A stretch of DNA of 6,451 nt from DASWJZ01 sp050728815 (GTDB lineage Bacteria; Pseudomonadota; Alphaproteobacteria; Rhizobiales; Afifellaceae), in assembly GCA_050728815.1 (NCBI GenBank), contig JBOHKB010000248.1:1-6451 (forward strand), written 5' to 3'. Below the pieces are notes generated by a model, which worked only from the letters and a program-made list of their open reading frames with translations, did not search any database and was not told the DNA's origin. The position numbers were made by a program, and so were the translations under genes. Below, piece by piece: positions 1-5,040 of this stretch (positions are counted from its first letter, which is position 1; each line of letters starts with the position of its first letter).

Positions 1-1
1 G

Positions 2-2692
2 TCCAAGGCCTACGATCCGCGTGAGGTCGAGCCCCGGTGGTACCGCCACTGGCTCGAGCAGCGCTTCTTCCACGCCGACGCGCAAACGCCCAAGGCTCCC
101 TACACCATCGTCATCCCGCCGCCGAACGTCACCGGCTCGCTCCACATGGGGCACGCGCTCAACAACACGCTGCAGGACGTGCTCGTCCGCTTTGAGCGCA
201 TGCGCGGTCGCGACGTGCTCTGGCAGCCCGGCATGGATCACGCCGGCATCGCCACGCAGATGGTGGTCGAGCGCCAGATGATGGAGCGCCAGGAGCCGAA
301 CCGGCGCGCGATCGGCCGAGAGGCCTTTCTGAAGAAGGTGTGGGCGTGGAAGGCCGAGTCCGGAGGGAAGATCACCGATCAGCTGAAACGTCTCGGTGCC
401 TCATGCGACTGGTCGCGCGAGCGCTTCACGATGGACGAGGGCCTGTCGCGGGCGGTCACCAAGGTCTTCGTGCAGCTCTACAAGGAGGGGCTGATCTACA
501 AGGATCAGCGGCTGGTGAACTGGGACCCGAAGCTCTTGACCGCCATCTCCGACCTCGAGGTGCAGCAGGTCGAGGTGGAGGGCACGCTCTGGCACTTCAA
601 ATATCCCGTGGAGGACGAGGACAGATTTATCACCATCGCCACCACGCGGCCCGAGACCATGCTCGGCGACACGGCCGTCGCGGTGCATCCGGACGATGAG
701 CGCTATCGCGACCTCATCGGCAAGTACGCCATCCTGCCGCTTGTCGGGCGCCGCATCCCGATTGTCGCGGACGAATGCGCGGACCCCGAGGCCGGCTCCG
801 GCGCGGTGAAGATCACGCCCGCGCATGACTTTACCGACTTCGAGGTCGGCCGCCGCCACAACCTGCCGCTGGTCAACGTGATGGATGCGGAGGCGAACAT
901 CCGCCTCCGGGAAAACGAGGCGTTCCTTGGGGGCGTGCCGCAATCGTCGAAGCTGACGCAGACGATCGAGGAGCTGGACGGGCTCGACCGCTTCACCGCG
1001 CGCGCGAGCGTCGTTTCTATGATGGCCGAGCGGGAGCTGATCGAGAAGACGGTGGAGACTAGGCACACAGTCCCGCACGGCGACCGCAGCGGCGTTCCGA
1101 TCGAGCCGTTCCTCACCGAGCAGTGGTACGTGAACGCCAAGGCGCTCGCCACGCCCGCCATCGCCAGCGTCAGGAACGGCCGCACCACGATCGTCCCGAA
1201 GCACTGGGAGAGGGTCTATTTCGACTGGATGGAGAACATCCAGCCTTGGTGCATCTCGCGCCAGCTTTGGTGGGGCCATCGCATCCCGGCCTGGTACGGA
1301 CCGGACGACGAGATTTTCGTGGAGGAGACGGAGGAGGAGGCGGAGGCGGCCGCCATGCGCCATTACGGCGTGCGCGAGAAGCTCACGCGCGACGAGGACG
1401 TGCTCGACACCTGGTTCTCCTCCGCGCTCTGGCCGTTCTCGACCCTCGGCTGGCCGGAGGAGACTCCGGAGCTTAGACGCTACTACCCGACGAGCGTCCT
1501 CGTCACCGGCTTCGACATCATCTTCTTCTGGGTGGCACGGATGATGATGATGGGCCTCCACTTCATGGGGAACGAGCCCTTCGACCAAGTCTTCATCCAC
1601 GGCATCGTGCGCGACGAGAAGGGCGCCAAGATGTCGAAGACGAAGGGGAACGTGGTCGACCCCCTGGAGCTGATCGACGAGTTGGGCGCCGACGCTCTGC
1701 GCTTCACCATGGCGTCGCTGACGACCCCGGGCCAGGACGTAAAGCCGAGCCGGGCGCGCATCGAGAGCGCGCGGAACTTTGGCACCAAGATCTGGAACGC
1801 CGCCCGCTTCTGCGAGATGAACGAGTGCCGGCCGGACCCTGCCTTCGATCCCGCAAATGCGCGCGAGACCGTCAACCGTTGGATTTTGACGGAGGCTGCG
1901 AAGGCCGCCGCCGCAGTGACTGCGGCGCTCGAAGCCTTTCGCTTCAACGAAGCCTGCGACGCCGCCTACCGCTTCGTCTGGGATTCATTCTGCGATTGGT
2001 ATGTCGAGCTGATCAAACCGGTGCTGACGGACGGCGGCGAAGCCGCCAAGGCCGAGACCCGCGCGACCGCCGCGCACGTGCTCGGCATCATCCTCCGCCT
2101 TCTCCACCCCTTCATGCCCTACATCACCGAGGCGTTGTGGGCGGAGGTCGGCGAGGGCAATCGGCGCGTCCTTGCGCTCAGCCGCTGGCCGTCGCCCGAG
2201 TTTGCCGACGCGACCGCAGCCGCCGAGATCAACTGGCTCGTCGAGCTGGTGAGCGCCATCCGCTCGGTCCGGAACGAGATGAACGTGCCTGCCGCCGCCA
2301 AGACGCAGCTCGTCGCCATGAGCCAGGACGCAGAGCTGCGCGCGAGGCTTCAGCGCCACGAGCCGGCGGTGGAGAGGCTGGCGCGCATCGAAGGCATTGC
2401 TGCCGATGGCCGCGCCCCGCGGCAGGCCGCACAGATCGTCGTCGGCGGCGCCACCTTTGCGCTGCCGCTCGCCGGCCTCATCGACTTCACCGCCGAAGAG
2501 ACGCGCCTCACGAAAGAGATCGCCCGCGTCGCCGGCGAGATCGGTCGAATTGACAAGAAGCTCGCCAACGAGAATTTCGTCAGCCGCGCCCCCGAGGAAG
2601 TGGTAGAGGCGGAGCGCGAGAAGCGCGCTGCCTATGAAGCGGATGGTAAACGGCTGGCGGCGGCACTGGAGCGTCTGAAACAGGCAGCCTGA
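2..2692 (+). CDS. valS: Valyl-tRNA synthetase (5'-truncated by window edge)
   Basis: Cytoplasmic class Ia aminoacyl-tRNA synthetase that charges tRNA-Val with valine using ATP and hydrolyses mischarged threonine. The frame is open from base 2, giving 896 visible residues; the first (SKAYDP) align with the extreme N-terminus of the family, so only a few codons are missing. The ATG at 146 is internal, because the HIGH-type motif HMGH (residues 48-51, after PPPNVTGSL) begins before it. Editing-domain motif TTRPET is at 214-219, followed by WCISRQLWWGHRIPAWY and DTWFSSALWPFSTLGWP. The second ATP-binding signature is KMSKT at 543-547, where many relatives have KMSKS. An anticodon-binding helical domain follows, then the C-terminal coiled-coil arm (about 824-896), rich in Glu, Lys and Arg. 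The C-terminus is complete and ends in TGA. The last 72 bases recur at 4736-4807. No terminator is visible directly downstream. Confidence 0.98.
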   Translation, partial: SKAYDPREVEPRWYRHWLEQRFFHADAQTPKAPYTIVIPPPNVTGSLHMGHALNNTLQDVLVRFERMRGRDVLWQPGMDHAGIATQMVVERQMMERQEPNRRAIGREAFLKKVWAWKAESGGKITDQLKRLGASCDWSRERFTMDEGLSRAVTKVFVQLYKEGLIYKDQRLVNWDPKLLTAISDLEVQQVEVEGTLWHFKYPVEDEDRFITIATTRPETMLGDTAVAVHPDDERYRDLIGKYAILPLVGRRIPIVADECADPEAGSGAVKITPAHDFTDFEVGRRHNLPLVNVMDAEANIRLRENEAFLGGVPQSSKLTQTIEELDGLDRFTARASVVSMMAERELIEKTVETRHTVPHGDRSGVPIEPFLTEQWYVNAKALATPAIASVRNGRTTIVPKHWERVYFDWMENIQPWCISRQLWWGHRIPAWYGPDDEIFVEETEEEAEAAAMRHYGVREKLTRDEDVLDTWFSSALWPFSTLGWPEETPELRRYYPTSVLVTGFDIIFFWVARMMMMGLHFMGNEPFDQVFIHGIVRDEKGAKMSKTKGNVVDPLELIDELGADALRFTMASLTTPGQDVKPSRARIESARNFGTKIWNAARFCEMNECRPDPAFDPANARETVNRWILTEAAKAAAAVTAALEAFRFNEACDAAYRFVWDSFCDWYVELIKPVLTDGGEAAKAETRATAAHVLGIILRLLHPFMPYITEALWAEVGEGNRRVLALSRWPSPEFADATAAAEINWLVELVSAIRSVRNEMNVPAAAKTQLVAMSQDAELRARLQRHEPAVERLARIEGIAADGRAPRQAAQIVVGGATFALPLAGLIDFTAEETRLTKEIARVAGEIGRIDKKLANENFVSRAPEEVVEAEREKRAAYEADGKRLAAALERLKQAA
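2621..2692 (+). repeat. Direct repeat copy 1: intact valS 3' end
   Basis: This stretch encodes the last 23 residues of ValRS (KRAAYEADGK... to QAA) and the stop. It aligns without gaps to 4736-4807 at an offset of 2115 bases, with 62 of 72 positions identical by hand count. Positions 2641-2673 are identical to 4756-4788 over 33 bases, while both flanks diverge. The long identical core inside more diverged flanks is what an attachment-site core or a recombination crossover would leave. Confidence 0.85.
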
Positions 2693-2712
2693 CAAAAACA
2701 AAGGACGACTGA

Positions 2713-2877
2713 GTGAAGTACTTGGTTGGGCTCATGGATATGGAGGTTGGCGACAAGCGGGTTCTTGAGATGAAGAAACGCAGCGCCCGCAACTACATCG
2801 ACGTGTGGCTGGTCGGTGCTCAGGAGGTCGAGGAGGAGCGCGAGGAAGAGGGGGTTGAGGTCGAAGCGAGGCTGTGA
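2713..2877 (+). CDS. Possible small acidic protein, 54 aa, unrecognised
   Basis: A GTG-started ORF begins 20 bases after the valS stop. The start is fixed by an in-frame TGA immediately upstream (2710-2712) and by a good Shine-Dalgarno sequence, AAAGGA at 2700-2705, with a 7-base spacer. The product starts VKYLVGLMDMEVGDKR, has a mixed central part (KKRSARNYIDVWLVG) and ends in an acidic tail with runs of Glu (VEEEREEEG). There is no membrane span or signal peptide, and I do not recognise a family. It could be co-transcribed with valS. It is short enough to have arisen by chance, and a minus-strand frame is also open here, so the ribosome binding site is the main support. Confidence 0.35.
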   Translation: MKYLVGLMDMEVGDKRVLEMKKRSARNYIDVWLVGAQEVEEEREEEGVEVEARL

Positions 2878-3041
2878 ATGGACTAAAGCCAATCCCTCCG
2901 CGCTTGGCGTACATACCGACTGCCACGGCCACAGTATGTCCTTCCTTGAGAGACCCGATGGCGACACGGGAGGACCGCGAGATGCTCAGTAGCATTCTGA
3001 GCAGTTAGGAGCGGCCAGACAAAAAGCTTGTAATCAAAGAT
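2878..3041. other. Intergenic gap with a 7-bp hairpin
   Basis: No convincing gene lies here. A perfect inverted repeat, TGCTCAG (2983-2989) and CTGAGCA (2997-3003) with a 7-base loop, sits between the convergent 54-aa ORF and the membrane-protein gene. Neither strand has a T-run after it, so it is not a canonical intrinsic terminator. It could still mark the end of convergent transcripts or be fortuitous. Confidence 0.4.
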
Positions 3042-3854
3042 TCAGGCTGAAGATTTTGCGCGCCCCTGTTTGCGTCGGTAGAACTCATAGGCAACGGACG
3101 AGCCGGAACGGCGCAGCCACCGATCCGCTAGAAGGTAGACAGTCGCACCGGCGACAAGAGCAACTCCAACCAGGACAGCAAGGAAAATCAAAGCGACAGG
3201 GAATTGGAGCCAAGTCGGCAGAGGAGTGACCTCACCGCCAACACCCTCAAACTGCTTGAGCAAGGCGATCTCTGCGAAAAAGAAAATGAAACCGAAGGGA
3301 GCTCCCAACGCCACCGGGTTGAGACGGACGAGCAATTGTGGCTTTCCAACGCTGTCGGCGCTCTTCATCTGGATGGAGAGGTTCGGGCGGGCAGCTTTGG
3401 TGTCCGTATCAAAATACAACTCAGCCGCCTCCCCCGGCCGGAGCATAGCGAGATCCAAGGCAGCACGTTGATTGTCGAAGTCGAACGATACTGTTGCGCT
3501 GGTCGCAACATCGACGGCTGTTACACCACACGCCAACAGCCTGCCCCCGGGACCACAGGTTGCAATGATTGGCGCGATGAAATCGACCGGTTCAATCGCG
3601 CGATATCCCTGATTCCATAGAAGCACGTGCGTCCGCCACACCTGTTCCACCTCAACGTTTCTGTAGTCGATCCTAATTGGCGCATCGGTTTGCTTAATGA
3701 TCCCAGCGATCTGGCTGGGACCGTGTTGATCGACCGCAAGTGATTTATCCCGGATCGATCTGCGGTAAAAGTGCCAAGCAAGGGCTATGCCAAGAGAGCC
3801 GAGTAGCACACCGACAATCGCAATCAATCGGTCTAGCGACAGCCAATCAGGCAT
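3042..3854 (-). CDS. Hypothetical membrane protein, 270 aa
   Basis: I do not recognise the family. With the start at MPDWLSLDRL, the protein has an N-terminal membrane helix (about 10-29, IAIVGVLLGSLGIALAW) followed by a basic stretch (HFYRRSIRDK). A soluble, probably beta-rich domain spans about 40-180, with a VLLWNQGYRAIEPVDF segment at 77-92 and LRPGEAAELYF at 138-148. A hydrophobic stretch at about 183-199 (ALGAPFGFIFFFAEIALL) is followed by a strong helix at about 217-243 and a basic tail. The frame is open further upstream, to an ATG at 3980, but that ATG lies inside a terminator hairpin and the added residues look non-coding; 3854 has a modest GGGAA site 6 bases ahead and puts the first helix at the N-terminus. 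Lower G+C than valS and opposite orientation suggest an accessory gene. The WNxG and PGE segments recall beta-domains of other uncharacterised membrane proteins, but this is only an impression. Confidence 0.75.
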   Translation of the reverse strand: MPDWLSLDRLIAIVGVLLGSLGIALAWHFYRRSIRDKSLAVDQHGPSQIAGIIKQTDAPIRIDYRNVEVEQVWRTHVLLWNQGYRAIEPVDFIAPIIATCGPGGRLLACGVTAVDVATSATVSFDFDNQRAALDLAMLRPGEAAELYFDTDTKAARPNLSIQMKSADSVGKPQLLVRLNPVALGAPFGFIFFFAEIALLKQFEGVGGEVTPLPTWLQFPVALIFLAVLVGVALVAGATVYLLADRWLRRSGSSVAYEFYRRKQGRAKSSA

Positions 3855-3957
3855 GCGAATTTCCCAGCGACTCGGGAGGCGAGAACATAACAGTGCCTCA
3901 CCCTTCATACTCTCGAAAATTGTTAGCGTCGCAGCGGATGCCTGGCGACGAGAAGAG

Positions 3958-3988
3958 AAAAAAAAGCCCCGGCCTTTCAACCGAGGCT
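3958..3988 (-). terminator. Rho-independent terminator (leftward)
   Basis: Read on the minus strand, AGCCTCGG (3988-3981) pairs with CCGGGGCT (3972-3965) over 8 bp including one U-G wobble, with an 8-base loop, followed directly by 8 T residues (3965-3958; the first is also the last stem base). On the plus strand the wobble becomes a C-A mismatch and no T-run follows, so it works leftward. It starts 7 bases after the stop of the 29-aa peptide ORF and lies upstream of the 270-aa gene, so the two minus-strand genes are probably separate transcripts. Confidence 0.85.
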
Positions 3989-3995
3989 CAGTGCT

Positions 3996-4085
3996 CTATT
4001 GCCGCTTTTTGATTTCGCGCACAGCGAGGTAGATCGCCAGCGCGGGAGCGACGATCGTGAGGACCGCCGCCAACGTCTCTAGCAT
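3996..4085 (-). CDS. Small hydrophobic membrane peptide, 29 aa
   Basis: The ATG at 4085 is preceded by GAGGG (4094-4090) with a 4-base spacer, a good Shine-Dalgarno arrangement. The peptide starts MLET, has one 18-residue hydrophobic span at residues 5-22 that contains a proline (IVAPALAIYLAV), and ends in the basic tail REIKKRQ; the stop is TAG. An intrinsic terminator follows after 7 bases, so it forms a compact single-gene unit. The layout (short N-terminus, one membrane helix, cationic C-terminus, private terminator) matches type I toxins such as the Fst/Ldr class and also other tiny membrane accessory proteins; no sequence match to a named family is claimed. An insertion in the inner membrane is inferred. 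Combined ribosome binding site, codon structure and terminator make translation plausible despite the small size. Confidence 0.55.
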   Translation of the reverse strand: MLETLAAVLTIVAPALAIYLAVREIKKRQ

Positions 4086-4133
4086 CTTACCCTCACGGGT
4101 TGGTGCTAGACCTTCGTCCCAAAGCACCGTGCT
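4086..4133 (-). promoter_or_regulatory. Foldable 5' leader of the 29-aa peptide ORF
   Basis: On the minus strand GGTGCT (4128-4123) can pair with AGCACC (4107-4102) in a 6-bp stem, with a possible short inner stem GAC/GTC inside the loop, ending 7 bases before the Shine-Dalgarno GAGGG. The upstream arm can alternatively form a small AGCA/TGCT hairpin (4133-4123), so two pairings compete. A convincing promoter could not be assigned upstream; TTGCAG and TATCTC with a 17-base gap near 4250-4222 is only a weak candidate. Confidence 0.3.
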
Positions 4134-4735
4134 GGATTTTGGCGTTTCTTGCCTTCTTCCTCCCGATTAGGCGTAACAAAATGGCAGGGATGCATAAGGT
4201 CACGCAGATCGGTTCCGGCGACTTGAGATAGGAGGTTTCTCATCTACCTGCAAGATTGCGGCAGACGTCCACATTGCCTACTCTCCCGCCGCAAAACACT
4301 CGGCCATCCAGTTTAGGACAAGTGCGAGTCTTGGGGGCGCTCCTGGGTGATGCCGCGCGCGGTGGGCAGGTAGGTGCATTTGCGCACCCCCCAAGTGTCC
4401 TCTTTTCTGCTCGGGCCGGTCGGGTCTGGGTGCTGGCTCTGCAGACCGTGCGATACACTTCATCAAAAGAAACGCTGTGCTTCTGCACATAAGAGCGCAG
4501 AAGCTCTGGCGCCCGTCGCGCGCTCCCGGAAAACGAAGAATGGTCTGCGCGTCTGGACCCGCCTCGCGGAAAAAACTCCGATCAAGATTCGCGACGACTT
4601 TGATCAAGGTCGGAAGGGCGGCCGTCAAACAGCATGTAAGAGGCATGGCCGACTCGCCGAGCGGGCTTTTGCTATCCGCGGACAGTGGTGGCGGAGGAAT
4701 CGGCCAGTAAGCGCGCCGATTCAGACAAGGCCTAA
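4134..4735. other. About 600 bases with no supportable gene
   Basis: Several frames are open on both strands, but none has a good start, a recognisable product or consistent codon use. The longest plus-strand frame (4374-4868) and minus-strand frame (4811-4278) both run through the valS tail copy out of its frame. A perfect AGGAGG (4230-4235) has no ATG, GTG or TTG at usable distance. An inverted repeat GATCAA (4580-4585) and TTGATC (4600-4605) is present. No tRNA pattern was seen. It may be decayed coding DNA or the end of an insert. Confidence 0.5.
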
Positions 4736-4807
4736 AAGCGGGCCGCTCACGAAGAGGATGGTAAACGGCTGGCGGCGGCACTGGAGCGCCTGGAACAGGC
4801 AGCATAA
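4736..4807 (+). pseudogene. Displaced valS 3'-end copy (direct repeat copy 2)
   Basis: Read in frame, this gives KRAAHEEDGK, continuing to LERLEQAA and a TAA stop, against KRAAYEADGK to LERLKQAA and TGA in the intact gene: 20 of 23 residues are the same. Positions 4756-4788 are identical to 2641-2673; the other differences are mostly at wobble positions, or cause Y to H, A to E and K to E changes. A TAA lies in frame at 4733-4735 and no earlier ValRS sequence precedes it, so this cannot be a functional gene. It is either the former chromosomal end of valS, displaced by an insertion, or a gene end brought in with foreign DNA. ilvD follows 233 bases later. Confidence 0.85.
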
Positions 4808-4849
4808 CCAATCATTTGCCTGGTCGAGGAAGCGCCCGTTTCCTGTCGC

Positions 4850-4866
4850 ACATCTGCCACAGATGT
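4850..4866. promoter_or_regulatory. 17-bp perfect dyad, possible operator
   Basis: ACATCTG (4850-4856) and CAGATGT (4860-4866) form a perfect 7-bp inverted repeat around a 3-base centre. It lies 43 bases after the valS tail copy and about 175 bases before ilvD. Without a T-run it is not a terminator. The size suits a dimeric regulator site, but no regulator is known from this window. Confidence 0.3.
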
Positions 4867-4936
4867 AATGAATCCGTCCGCCCCGGCCCCACGCCCCCTT
4901 TGCGCCACGATCCGACTTAATGCTTTTCAAGGAGTC

Positions 4937-4979
4937 GACGGCAAATCTCCCGAGGCCGTCGGACTGCCCGGGGGCGGGC
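4937..4979 (+). promoter_or_regulatory. Adjacent GC-rich hairpins in the ilvD upstream region
   Basis: GACGGC (4937-4942) can pair with GCCGTC (4955-4960), and GCCCG (4966-4970) with CGGGC (4975-4979). Neither is followed by a T-run. A 29-codon frame through here (ATG at 4920) has no cluster of Ile, Leu or Val codons, so a classic branched-chain attenuator leader is not supported. Such pairings are common in GC-rich DNA, so a function is doubtful. Confidence 0.15.
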
Positions 4980-5040
4980 GCGCTGTCCAAGAACAAGCGG
5001 ACAGATTGAGCGCGAGGGCAGTCGGGGAGAGCAGGCGTAA

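Larger units (their letters stand above)
2641..4788. mobile_element. Putative insert flanked by valS 3'-end direct repeats
   Basis: Seen: a segment of about 2.1 kb is bounded by a 33-base identical direct repeat lying in the last codons of valS and in a displaced valS tail. Inside, gene direction switches to the minus strand and G+C falls (28 of 60 bases at 3241-3300, against 40 of 60 at 121-180 in valS). Known: many integrative elements insert into gene 3' ends and restore the reading frame with their own copy. Inferred: this is an integrated islet or the remains of one. No recombinase, terminal inverted repeats or short target duplication could be found. Alternatives are recombination between diverged valS alleles, or a partial duplication followed by decay. 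Exact ends are unknown. Confidence 0.4.

Noticed and set aside
401..1600. Long minus-strand open frame (399 codons) opposite valS
   Set aside because: It lies wholly opposite a confidently identified valS, and its translation is Arg/His/Leu-rich low-information sequence typical of antisense frames in high-GC genes.
1628..1642. KMSKT instead of KMSKS in ValRS as a possible defect
   Set aside because: Threonine at the last position is a conservative variant and all other ValRS motifs are intact, so loss of function is not indicated.
2983..3003. TGCTCAG/CTGAGCA hairpin as a terminator
   Set aside because: No T-run follows on either strand, so intrinsic termination is not supported.
2874..3008. 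44-codon GTG frame overlapping the stop of the 54-aa ORF by 4 bases (GTGA)
   Set aside because: The overlap suggests translational coupling, but the nearest Shine-Dalgarno-like GAGG is only 2 bases from the GTG, the product (ending MATREDREMLSSILSS) is unrecognised, and the first ORF is itself uncertain.
4229..4312. Strong AGGAGG ribosome-site match on the plus strand
   Set aside because: The only suitably spaced codon is ATC, which is a very rare start, and the resulting 24-residue frame has no recognisable character.
4278..4811. 177-codon minus-strand frame
   Set aside because: It starts inside the antisense of the valS tail copy and has a proline/arginine-rich composition without any recognisable motif.
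4374..4868. 164-codon plus-strand frame
   Set aside because: It reads through the displaced valS tail in a different frame from the homology, has no ribosome site and resembles no family.
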